28,242 bases of DNA from Reclinomonas americana ATCC 50394 (Eukaryota; Jakobida; Jakobea; Jakobida): the NCBI GenBank assembly GCA_048213135.1, contig PS015528.1, positions 1 through 28,242 on the forward strand, written 5' to 3'. The translations under genes and the position numbers were made by a program. Under the pieces are notes generated by a model. That model did not search any database. It had not been told where the DNA came from and was given only the letters and a program-made list of their open reading frames with translations. Below are positions 1 to 10,104 of the stretch, in pieces (positions within the stretch are counted from its first letter, which is position 1; each line of letters starts with the position of its first letter).

Positions 1-3000
1 GAATGCACTCGTTGCATGCCATGGCTGCACAACAATGTGAGCGGCGAGAGGGAGCATGGTGTGACGAGATGACAACAAACCCTTCTTGCCCTCGAATGGC
101 GGATTGTTGAAGCACGCCGGGCAAAACGGAAACGACTTGCTTTGAGGGCCGCCACTGACCATCAGCAGCTGGAAACCGTCCAGCGGGCAAGTGTTGTCCT
201 CAAACAGCTGTGCACGCGCTACCAGTTAGTTCATGCCTGCGCTCTGTGAGAACAGCGTATGCGAGACGAAACCTTGATGACACCCATGATGGGCAGCGCG
301 TACAGATCGTCGCACTCGGGGCAATGCAGTCGTGGAGGCTTGCTGGCAATGTACTTCATGTACCGACGGCACTTGCCGCAACGCGAGAACGGTCGGCCAG
401 ACTCGGCAATGGTGGAGAATACGCTCTCGAACAGCTCGTCCATGCGCGAAATGTTGGCCACAAAGTAGGCGAACTTGCCGGCAAAGGTCTGCAACGCGAC
501 ACAATACGCGCTGAGTGAAGGGGAAGTGCCAGTGGAGGCAGTGGCAGGGGTGCGCAACCTCCAGTGCATGCTCCACCACCACCTCAAACGACGCCTCTCC
601 CGAGGCGATGAGATCGATGGTCTGCTCAATGTGCGTGCGAACCTGTGGAAGTGATGAGCATGTACTGACAGACAATCGTGAAACGCGCACGGCCAGTTGA
701 CCGACCTTGGGAAGCACGAGATCCGGATCAATCTGCGTGTGCAAAGACGTCAAAGGTGAACAGAGATGTCAGGGGCACGGACACATGGAGGGGAGATATG
801 CGAAACTCGATAGTAGCCGTGCGAGAGCAGAATGCCCAACTTGGTCGGCATCAGCATGCGGGTGCTCTCGTCCACCGTCACGTAATTGCGCTTGCAAATC
901 TACTCCCACGCGGCAATGAGAAAAGCACAAAGCACACAGAGCATGCGACGACAACGCAACATTCTCAATGTGGGTCGGAATCGAGGCATCGGTCTAGTCA
1001 TCGTGGTCGCGCCATCAGAAACGATACTTATCGAATGCACGAACACGCAGACTGCGCGCACGCAACTCCAATGCCGTGCTTCTCCATCAGGCTGATAAGC
1101 TCGGACTCGGTAAGGTTCTCCGGCGGTCCAGTCTGCCACAACAGCACCGAATGAGCACTCGCACAGTGCAGCTCCGCGTGCACGCGTCCATACCTCGCCC
1201 TCGCGCAGCAGGACCTCATGGCACGGCACCATCTCGTTCACCTCAAACGCCGGCACCGTCTGCTCCTCCACATTGGTCCACGGCAGCACGGCCACGAAAC
1301 CCGGATCGTGCACGATCTTGCCGCTGCAATAATCTTTTCAGAGTGGTACCGTGAAGGAAGCAGAGGAGACGACGTCCGCACCTGAGAAGAAATGTCTCAT
1401 CACCGAGCTCAAAGTTGACCTTGGTCTTGGTGTATCGGCCTGCATGCGACTCTGGCCTCAGCCTTTATCCACGCACATATGCACGAAGAGACGGATGAAG
1501 CAATGCGCACGCAACAGTCGCCGGAGAAGGAGGCGATAAAGTGCCTCGTGATGCAATCGTACAGGCGGGCGGAATCGCCCTGTGCGCATGAGTGAGAAGC
1601 ATGCCAGAGAAACATTCTGCGAGAGCACCCCTCACCTGCACAGAGTCATCGATTGGTCTCATGGGCGTGATTGGCGGGTGGTCGCCCTTGTCCTCGCCGG
1701 AGCGCGGTCGTTCAATGCCCCCCTGCATCACACCACGCTGTCAGTGCCTGCCAACCACACAGACCTCCGTGGAAAGACGCACCCGCAACAGTGACGCCAC
1801 AAAGTCGCCCCAGATTGGATGATCGCGCTGCAGACGCAGCGTGCCAGCCACATCGAAATGGTCCGGATAGTGTGTGCTCTCCGTGCGCGGATACGAGATG
1901 TAGCCCGAAATATACAGACGCTCGGCCAACTGCCATCAAAAAGAGCACGTCATGAGTCCCTCAGACATCGAGAGAGTAGCATGCACAGGGAGGGAGCTCA
2001 CTTGCATCGCGTGATGTGGACCCATGCGCAAAAACGACGACGCCATGCGCAGCATTTCGACCGTGTTCAGCCCGGCGGGGCGCGGTCGCTTGCCATCCTT
2101 TTTCGTCACCGTCAGCACCTGCATCACGACAAAATAATCAGCATGCACTGGCGCGACACGGGAGCGCCACGTAGAAATGGGGAAAGACCTTGGCAGCGCG
2201 CGCCTCCGACACAATGTGCTGGAAGGTGGCACCGATCTTGCGATCAAACACGCGACCGCGGCTCCACTCCGGCAACACCTCCTGTCCATTCTTCTTCAGC
2301 ACGGGAACCACCGTCCAGTGACTCTCTGTGTGCACCAGCATTGCATGAGCGTCGTCGAGACGGGATGAGATGGAAGATGGCACGCAACCTGGAGTGAACT
2401 GCTGAATCTGGTCGTGCCGCTCGACGCAAAAGCCGAGTGTCGGCGTCTGGCACGGCCCGTACGACAGGACCAGCGAATTCAAGTTGGCGTACTTGCCTGC
2501 CAGCAGGAATGAGTTGGAGACACGTCGTCGCACGGCTGCACTCGCGCGCACGCACAGCTCACCGTGGAAGAAGCGCGTCTGGAAGCGAGAAAACGCAACG
2601 CCGACCTTCAGATCGATCTCCTGTCGTGCATCCACCGCCAGCGCCTCATTGTGATTCGGCTGCACGAGGTTCGCCATGGCACGGCGGATATCAGGCGCAG
2701 AGATGGCCGAGAAGCGCGCACGAAACACGCGCTGTTTGGAGCCTCCCGCGTTCATCTTGCGCAACGCGTTCTCCATGACCTCGAAGCAAATATTCTCGCC
2801 TTCGCGATCGCAGTCGAGCCACAGAACAAGGTAATCGCAGCCCTTGGCCTCCTTGCTGAGATGCTTTGGCATGTGCAGCGACGGCGTCGACTCCTCCTTT
2901 TGCACGGGTGCCGAGAACAAGTCCAGAGGATCCACTCGATCCCATGCCTTTCGTTGTCACCACCAAATGAGCGCAACTATAAACGCGCGCAGAGAGGAGT

Positions 3001-3364
3001 CACTGCAACCTGATACGCAGGCGGGAAGTCGGTCTTGTACACGTGACCGCAGACACACGTCATGCGAAACATGACTCTCTCGCCACGCAATTCTCCCGGG
3101 AACTCAAACACAGGCGCAGAAGGCGACACGCCCGATCGACGATGAAACTACGCAGTCTCCCACTTGCTCAGCAACCACACACGAGGAGTGAGACGGGGGA
3201 GAGGAGAGCACGCGCGTAACTTGTCCCTCACTCAAGATGCGTGCAATGCTCTGCAACAGGCACGAGTGAGCAACACAAGAGAGAGAAGAGAAGATGTGCA
3301 CACTCTCAAGAACCTCGGCAATCGATGGCTTCTCTGCCACCATCAGCACCAGCGGGCGCGACAT
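1..3364 (-). CDS. TOP3B: DNA topoisomerase 3-beta, partial (C-terminus beyond window)
   Basis: Type IA topoisomerase that passes single strands through a transient 5'-phosphotyrosine break; the beta class acts on DNA and RNA. Exons (minus): 3364-3302, 3250-3212, 3147-3010, 2947-2563, 2496-2389, 2325-2189, 2118-2002, 1929-1783, 1722-1636, 1579-1516, 1439-1382, 1323-1194, 1132-1067, 993-961, 899-807, 732-685, 642-559, 488-273, 207-81, 24-1. All phases agree, giving about 721 aa of a family near 860 aa. The TOPRIM domain has VAEKPS (Glu11) and LDCDREGE (Asp125, Asp127, Glu129). The catalytic Tyr342 lies in GYISYPRTEST. LNTVEMLR, DHPPITPM and LMEKHGIGTDASIP match the beta class closely. Paired CxxC zinc ribbons begin in exon 18 (CGKC, CPEC) and continue in exons 19-20 (CPAC, CNEC). 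The start fits the conserved N-terminus. Five introns start GTTGCG; the exon 3/4 junction uses a weak AAG acceptor. The identity is very secure. Confidence 0.95.
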
Positions 3365-3558
3365 TATGCCCAAAGTGACTTCTGACTTCAATTGGTGGGC
3401 TCGCGCACGCACCCCCCGCCTCAACTCTGTCCACTCTCTCGTCGCAGCTGTGAGGCACGACAGCACACACGCACGCACACAGGAGACACAGTGTGCAAGT
3501 GTGTGCGCAACAGAAGAGCAGCAGAGAGAGAGTGTGAGTGAGAGAGTGTGTGAGAAAG
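3365..3558. promoter_or_regulatory. Shared head-to-head intergenic interval between TOP3B and the CD36-family gene
   Basis: Only 194 bp separates the start codon of the minus-strand topoisomerase from the start codon of the plus-strand receptor. The interval must hold both 5' untranslated leaders and probably a bidirectional promoter. It is rich in short CA and GA runs. I see no TATA box and no recognisable operator. The promoter role is inferred from gene orientation only. Confidence 0.4.
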
Positions 3559-3773
3559 ATGAAGTTCCGCGCGCGCGGATGTTTCTGGTGCGGCTTCACG
3601 CTGACACTGAGCGGCATGCTGCTGTTTGCCTTGGGCTTTGTGTCGTACTACTGGCTCTTTCCGGTGCTTATCACAGCGGGTGTCGAGGAGAATGTGTTGG
3701 TGGTGCCGGGCACTGATGGATATCAGTCGTGGTGAGTGAGCGATGTGTGCAAAAGAGAGAGTCACAGTTGGGA

Positions 3774-3834
<61 letters not shown>

Positions 3835-4181
3835 GAGACGTAGCGTCGTTCGTTCGTTGTTGTTGTGGTGGTGTGTGTGTGTGTAGTAGTAGTTGTTGTT
3901 GTTCGTTTCGTTCGTTTCGTTTCGTTCCGTTCCTTCGTTCGTCGTTCGNNNNNNNNNNNNNNNNNNNNNNNNNNNNNNNNNNNNNNNNNNNNNNNNNNNN
4001 NNNNNNNNNNNNNNNNNNNNNNNNNNNNNNNNNNNNNNNNNNNNNNNNNNNNNNNNNNNNNNNNNNNNNNNNNNNNNNNNNNNNNNNNNNNNNNNNNNNN
4101 NNNNNNNNNNNNNNNNNNNNNNNNNNNNNNNNNNNNNNNNNNNNNNGTAGTAGAGTAGTAGACGTAGTAGTAGAGAGTAGA

Positions 4182-4226
<45 letters not shown>

Positions 4227-7200
4227 CATGCGCTTTGTCTTTGTGTGTGGAGGCATGTGTTTGTGAGGAATTGATTGTTTGTGTTTCCGCGTTTTGTGTT
4301 TTCCCCTCCTGCTCCTTTGTGGTCATGTATGTGTCTGTATGTGCGTGTGACGCGTGTTTGTGTGGAGTGTGTCGTCGCGACTCTTTGTGTGTGCGATTAT
4401 TCCTTGATTGCCCGTCGGGATTAGAGTGTATATCGGGAGCTTGTTAGACGGAAGTGTGTGTGATGTGTGTGTGTGCTTGTGTGTGAGAGAGCGAGAGGGG
4501 TGCGTGAGAGGTGCGCAGTGTGTCGTCGGTTGGGAGGAATTATAAGGAATTGAGTGTTTACATCACCACCCGCTTTGGTGTGACAGGCTGTACAACTACA
4601 ATGTCGACGAGAATGATCACCACACGGCGCCTGTGTTCTACAAGTGTTGCGTGTTTGTGCTTCTCTTCCTTCTTTGCCCCCCTCTTTGTGTCTTATTCGC
4701 TCGTCTCTCCGCAGATCACATGTTCAATCTGACCAATGTCGACGACATGCTGCATCACGGGGCGGAGCCGCATTTTGAGGAGAAGGGCCCGTATGTGTTT
4801 GAGTTGCGTCGATAGTGCATGCTGCTGTGGATTTATTGGGGGGTGTGCACTCACCGCCGGGCAATGGCAGATGGAAGCGCGAACGCATTGTGGTGTCGGC
4901 GACCAAGACGTGGATCAAGTATTTCACGTATCAGCGCTTCATGTTTCGCGAGGATCTCTCCGTCGGCTCCGAGTACGACATGTTTGTCAACGCCAACCAG
5001 AGTTGCGTGTCTCCGATTCAAAGCATTTTTCTCGTGTCGCACGCTGACGTATTTGTCGTGCGCGTGTCAGTTCACGCCGGATGTCTGTGGCGAGCGTACG
5101 GAGAGGAATTCATCTGTCTCATTGGCTCGGTGGGGCCTGTCACCCGCCTCATTCTGCAGCTGTACCAGTCGGAGACCTTCCGCAAGCCGCTGCGAACCAA
5201 CGTGCGCTGGATCTTCCTGCAGCAGAAATGGGATGCCGCCGCGCAGTACTATCACGCCGACGGCGATCAGGAGATGACGTTGCGTGTGCCAATCAATCCT
5301 CACACTGTCCCCTCCTAGTCGCTGACGATATCTGTAGTGACCGGCTGCTGTCGATTTTTGCCACCGTGCCCTTCCGCAACCTGAGCGAATGCGACCTGTT
5401 CCTACCGCCGGCCTCCACCTGCGCGTCATACTTTGATGGACTGGCCACGGGTGCAAATCTGTCGCTCAACGTGGCCACCGGCATGGTCAACCCTGCAGTG
5501 CCGGCGTCTCCTTTCAGTGAGACTGGCGCAGCGACGTGGACCAAGGCCTGCTACGACAATGATCCCGCCTCGCAGAGTGCGTACACGGATGGCGACAAGC
5601 GTGCGCACCTCGTGCTCAACATGCCTCTCCTTTTGCAGCGGTCATCTACGACGCCTTCAACTTGTCGGGTACGCAGATGCAAGACATGTGCAACTGGTTG
5701 CGCTCCGTGGACTTTGGCGCCACATTTGAATCGTGGATGGTCGGCTACTTCCGCGTCAAAGTCGGCGACAATGGTATTCAGACCATGGACGACTTGGCGT
5801 ATGCGCAGTGGGGTCATGGCACCGTGTTCCCTGGATTCGAGTTGCGTACCACGCAACCCCTCCTCGGTGCTAAAGGGGGTGCCGGACCACTAACTGTGCG
5901 CTCAATGTCGCAGAAATGTCGTCTTGCATCTCGACCAGCAGTACCCCGGCATTGTGTTGTCGTTTGCCGATTGCGCGGCCGCGAAGTTGGGCACGCTCAA
6001 GATCTCCGTGGCCGACAGCAAGCAGCTCCTGTCGCCCACCGGTATCTGGGATGTCGTCAGTTGCGCTGTTCCCCTTTTGTGTGGGACGAGTGGTGGCAGA
6101 GACTCATGACGCGTTGCAGAGTTTGAAAAGTTCGCCAAGAGCGCCACAACTGCGTGGGACCCCGCATGGCCGCGCCTGAACGAACTGGATCGTGCCGCCA
6201 TTCTGGACTACTGCTCACAGGCATACCATGCGGTGGTGTGGTTCATGGACGGCGATCGCAACACCAACATGTTTGTCACGCGCTCGGTGAGTGCGCCGCA
6301 GAGTGCGTCTCGAGCCGAGTGAATAGTGCGTGACATGTGTGTGTGCGCACAGGTCCACGAGTGGCTGTACGATTGCATCGATCGCATCACCCTGCAGCCG
6401 TGCAGTCTCATGCTCAATCACACATCGGTGGCCGAGGCGCGTGCAACGCAGGGCGACTCCATCATGGGCACCGGTGTCGGCGACTACAAGAACACATGGC
6501 AGTACATGATGTGGAACGGAAGCGATCACGTCCCCGAGGCATTCTATCCCACTGTGCAGGTAATCGATCGTTCCCTGCCTTCCCTGCGTGCGGGATAGCT
6601 GACGCGCTTCCGTCGCAGTACTACAATGGCACGGACGGTTTGCAGAATCAACCATTCCTGGTTGATATCGACGGCAACGAGGATCCCGATGCGCAGCGTC
6701 TGTGGGGCTTTGTGTACGACATTATGCGTGTGGGCTCGATTGTCAAGACTGGCGAGTCGGAGATCGAGGGCATTCACGTGTTCGACTATGGACTCGATCC
6801 CGCGCTGCTCCAACTCGACCCTGGCTTCAACCAATTCGTGCCTGGTGTCGGCAATCTCTCCGGCATGTACGCATGTTGCGTCCCGTCACTGAGGGCTGGC
6901 TGTTGAGGAGAAGAGAGAGAGAGAGAGAGAGCAGAGGTTTGCTGACGATGCGATGCCTCTGCAGCGTCGGTCGTGTTATCCAAGCCGCATTGGTTAGACT
7001 CCGACCCCATCACGCGCGCCGGTGTCACGGGCATTGCGGAACCGGATAAGGTGCTCGACGAGAGTGTAATCAAGGTCGAGCCCATCACCGGCAAGAGTTG
7101 CGTCGTGAGGGAGGAGAAGGGGTGAAAATAGGGGCTGATTCGTCGACGCACAGCGTTCTTTGCCGACAAGAAGCTGCAGACGTCGGTGCAGATCCCGCCG

Positions 7201-7629
7201 TACTACACCTTTAGCGACGTGGACTTCCCGGCGCGCGGCAAGAACATTCCACATGTGTACTATCCCATCTTCTGGGTCTCGCAGTCGGGCGGCGCCGACG
7301 AGTTCTTGATTAACAAGTGGAACAACTCCCTCGGACTGGCCATGAAGATGCGCCAGGTGAGCCGCGCACGCATGAAGCGCTAGCAAGCAGTTTGTCTAAT
7401 TTCTTGGCAGATCGTACCTTGGTGCATGGTCGGCCTCGGCGGCGCCCTCATGCTCCTCGCCATATGGCCATTCGTGGTGGCGTATCGACGACGGCAGCTG
7501 GAGAAGTCCGGCTACACGCCACTGCGCTTGGAAATCGACTCACCACGGCCTGCCTCGGCAGCAGCCGGCCACGGCGATTACTACCACACCTCTCTCAACG
7601 GAGGCGGCGGAGACTCATCTCGGCCCTAA
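3559..7629 (+). CDS. CD36/LIMP-2/SR-B family scavenger receptor
   Basis: Two-pass membrane glycoprotein of the CD36 family, which binds and moves lipids and particles at the plasma membrane or lysosome. Exons: 3559-3731, 4587-4645, 4715-4802, 4871-5001, 5071-5278, 5338-5576, 5639-5840, 5914-6059, 6120-6286, 6353-6559, 6619-6874, 6965-7096, 7154-7356, 7411-7629. They total 2430 nt, an exact multiple of three (809 aa); human members have about 470-510 aa. Residues about 10-38 form the first membrane segment, and about 743-762 the second, followed by YRRR. Family signatures are GTDGYQSW, YHMFNLTNVDDM, EEKGPYVFE, PHWLDSDP and IKVEPITGKS. There are several N-glycosylation sequons (NLT, NLS, NGT). 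The cytoplasmic tail has YTPL (772-775), a YxxPhi sorting motif, suggesting endolysosomal delivery. Eight of 13 donors are GTTGCG. Intron 1 contains a gap. The exon 5/6 region diverges from the family and is the least certain part. Confidence 0.9.
3775..3832. repeat. (GA)n microsatellite
   Basis: An almost pure GA dinucleotide tract of nearly 60 bases inside intron 1 of the CD36-family gene. Together with the TTCG/TTG repeats after it, it borders an assembly gap. Confidence 0.95.
3949..4146. other. Assembly gap (N run)
   Basis: 198 undetermined bases between TTCG/TTG repeats and TAG/GA repeats. The true length is unknown. It is wholly intronic in the model used here. Confidence 0.99.
4183..4223. 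repeat. (GA)n microsatellite
   Basis: GA dinucleotide tract on the far side of the first assembly gap, still inside intron 1. The tracts at 3775-3832 and here may be one larger repeat array that failed to assemble. Confidence 0.9.
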
Positions 7630-7824
7630 TGCGTTTCTCTCTGCATATATATGTATCTACTTGTTTGTTGTTGTTGTTGTTGTGGGTGCTCGTCGAGCGG
7701 AAAAAGGTAAAAGGCGTTTTCATGTATACGGTGTCCGATTTGCATTGTCATCAACGAGTCGTCGAAGCGAGCGCCACACAACGCAGCAACACAGCAGCAA
7801 ACAGCTTGCGCAAACGAGGCACTC

Positions 7825-8608
7825 ATGGGCTGTAGTGGCAGGTGACTCACTGCACACACACACAGAAAACAGACACACACACACACATAACGGCGCTCAT
7901 CATCAATCCACTCACAGCTCGGCCACATCGCCCTCCGAGGCCAGCACTCCCACACCCTCCTCCACAACATCACAGCAACAACGGCCCACACGACAACGCC
8001 TCAACCCGCACGCTCGCGTTGACTCATATCGCGTGGGAGGCGGAGGCGCGGGCGGAGGCGACTCTGAGATCGTCTCTGACTACAGCACCTCGTCGAACAG
8101 CACTGCGACATTAACACGCGCAGGCTCAACCTTGGTGGGTGGTGCAGGGGGAGGACGGAGTGGCGAAAAGGGCAGTGTGCGACGCATTGGATTCTCCACG
8201 TATCATTCACTGGCGACGAACGGGCAGGCGGAGGGCGGTGGAGTGGCTGCGTTCTGTGTGGGCGAGCTGGACTTGGAGGCCATGGTGCCCACAGCGCAAG
8301 AGGGCGATGTGGGCATGGATGGTCAGCAGCAGCAGCAGAACAGGCATGGTGTGGTGTTGCCGCCCATGGGATTCTCGCCGTCGGCGAGTGCGAGTCACTT
8401 GCGGTCGCGATCGGTGCTGGCGCTGCGTGTGTCTGTCGGAGGAGGAGGCCACTCTGTTAAGGCCGACCAGGCAGGCGCGGGAGCAGCGGCGGGCATTGTT
8501 AATCGATCGCCGCCCAATGACAATGCGCGGCGAACGGCGCATGTGTTGGGCCTGGCCACGGTCGACAGCGACGATGACGATGACTTTGACGCGTTTGGGA
8601 TGACATGA
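7825..8608 (+). CDS. Small disordered protein with predicted N-terminal acylation (MGCSGSS)
   Basis: Two-exon model: a 17-nt first coding exon (7825-7841) and a long second exon (7918-8608), with a GT...CACAG intron of 76 nt containing CA repeats. It gives 708 nt, or 235 aa. The spliced N-terminus reads MGCSGSSATS: Gly2 with Ser6 fits N-myristoylation and Cys3 fits palmitoylation, so membrane anchoring is likely. The rest is low complexity, rich in Ser, Gly and Thr, with a five-Gln run and an acidic end (DSDDDDDFDAFGMT). I recognise no fold or family. The reading frame is also open upstream to 7661, but that stretch is repetitive and has no good start. The gene begins about 195 bp after the CD36-family stop on the same strand and converges on the next gene with 57 bp between stops. 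Confidence 0.6.
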
Positions 8609-8665
8609 TAATAACAACAACAACAGCGTCTGTGAATGAGCGTTTACTTTTCTTTTTCTTGACCA

Positions 8666-9962
8666 TCAGCGTGGATGACGATGACGGAGCCAGCCGCCGC
8701 GGCCGTCAATGACGGGCTCGTTGGCGCGCATCTTGTCCTCCTCCACCTCCTCCTCGTTAAAGATCTCGTCGTCGTCATCGACATCGTGGTCGTCGCCGAG
8801 CGAGGAGCCCTCCATCTCGTCGCGACTGACGTCCGAGTCGGTGTCGGCATGCCCATTCACCGGCGACCCGCCACCATTGCGCAGCGCTCTTCTCTGCGGC
8901 TTGCTGGGTGGCGACGCGGGAGGCTTGTCACTGCCACCGCCACCACGCCCGAGGCGCCACAACCACAGCAGCAGGCGCACGGGCAGCAGCAGCACCGAGA
9001 CCACCGTCCGCACAACCATCCACGCCAGCTCCAGCGGGAAGAACACGGGCCAGTACAGTAGCGAGTGCACGATGCGGAAGGGCAGCGAGAGCACGTAGAG
9101 CAGCAGGCGTCCACGTGTCGCGTACATGACCAGCGCAAAGCACAGCAGACCGACGACCAAGTACACGGGATCACATCGATTGACAATGCCGACGACCACC
9201 GATGCCAGCGAGCGCGCAATGAGCTGCACAAAGTGCCACAGTCGTTCCGGTGATGACACCAGTGTCCACAGCAGAGAGCCCACTTGCTCGGCCGTGAACA
9301 CCAGTGCCTGCCACAGCAAGGGCGCCAACTTCTCCCACTAAATGATTGGATGAGGGTTGAAGGTCAGTGTCAGTGTAGGAGACAGCAAGAGAGGGAGGGA
9401 GATGGTGTGAGAACGCAACTCCAAGGGAGAGGGGAATGGAGATCAGAGACCACAGTGTTTGCAGCACTTGCCATATGGCACTGGCCAGTGCTGCGCCATC
9501 AAAGTCTCCTCCTCCTCCTCCNNNNNNNNNNNNNNNNNNNNNNNNNNNNNNNNNNNNNNNNNNNNNNNNNNNNNNNNNNNNNNNNNNNNNNNNNNNNNNN
9601 NNNNNNNNNNNNNNNNNNNNNNNNNNNNNNNNNNNNNNNNNNNNNNNNNNNNNNNNNNNNNNNNNNNNNNNNNNNNNNNNNNNNNNNNNNNNNNNNNNNN
9701 NNNNNNNNNNNNNNNNNNNNNNNNNNNNNNNNNNNNNNNNNNNNNNNNNNNNNNNNNNNNNNNNNNNNNNNNNNNNNNNNNNNNNNNNNNNNNNNNNNNN
9801 NNNNNNNNNNNNNNNNNNNNNNNNNNNNNNNNNNNNNNNNNNNNNNNNNNNNNNNNNNNNNNNNNNNNNNNNNNNNNNNNNNNNNNNNNNNNNACCACCA
9901 CCACCACCACCAGGAGCACCACCATCGACAGGTGCAGGAAAGGAGGCGCTGGGTGCGCTCAT
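8666..9962 (-). CDS. Putative membrane protein with Gly-rich N-terminus and acidic tail (gap inside)
   Basis: Exons (minus): 9962-9894 into the gap, gap to 9420, and 9337-8666. The start is MSAPSASFPAPVDGGAP followed by Gly repeats that run into the N run; Gly codons resume on the other side. An 82-nt intron (GTTGCG donor, TTTAG acceptor) joins SIPLSLG to WEKLAPLLWQ. Next come amphipathic Trp/Leu-rich helices, a clear membrane segment (VYLVVGLLCFALVMYATRG), and a second long hydrophobic stretch with spaced prolines (LPFRIVHSLLYWPVFFPLEL, then VVSVLLLPVRLLLWLWRLG), which could be a hairpin. The C-terminal 80 residues are hydrophilic and strongly acidic (DVDDDDEIFNEEEVEEDK). This looks like a membrane-shaping or anchor protein with a cytosolic acidic tail, but I recognise no family. 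Confidence 0.7.
9522..9893. other. Assembly gap inside a Gly-codon repeat
   Basis: 372 N flanked by CCT repeats on the left and ACC repeats on the right. On the minus strand both flanks encode glycine runs in the frame of the membrane protein gene. The missing sequence therefore probably includes a trinucleotide repeat within coding sequence, perhaps with an intron. Confidence 0.95.
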
Positions 9963-10104
9963 CACTCTCTCCACGTTGTTGTCTGTCAGAGACGCGTGCC
10001 AAGTTGTGTTGGGACAGACAACTTCTTCGAAATGCACCACCACCGCACGTCGCCGGTTTTGGGCTCTCATTATCGAGAAGCTGCAAGAGCCACGAGTTCT
10101 TCGT

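Larger units (their letters stand above)
3732..4586 (+). other. Long first intron of the CD36-family gene, with microsatellites and a gap
   Basis: This interval starts with GTGAGT and ends with TGTGACAG. It is the longest intron of its gene. It holds a GA dinucleotide run at about 3775-3832, CGTT/GTT-rich repeats at 3846-3948, 198 N at 3949-4146, TAG repeats, and a second GA run at about 4183-4223. GT-rich sequence follows to about 4500. No exon with conserved content is visible inside, though one could lie in the N run. Confidence 0.75.

Noticed and set aside
7661-7824. Upstream extension of the acylated protein's frame to 7661
   Set aside because: The extension begins in a GTT repeat, has no conserved start context and would span the CA-repeat intron as His/Thr runs.
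7862-7887. CA repeats considered as a CRISPR-like or regulatory array
   Set aside because: These are a simple dinucleotide microsatellite within an intron, with no spacer-repeat structure. No CRISPR array, tRNA, rRNA or transposase was seen anywhere in the window.
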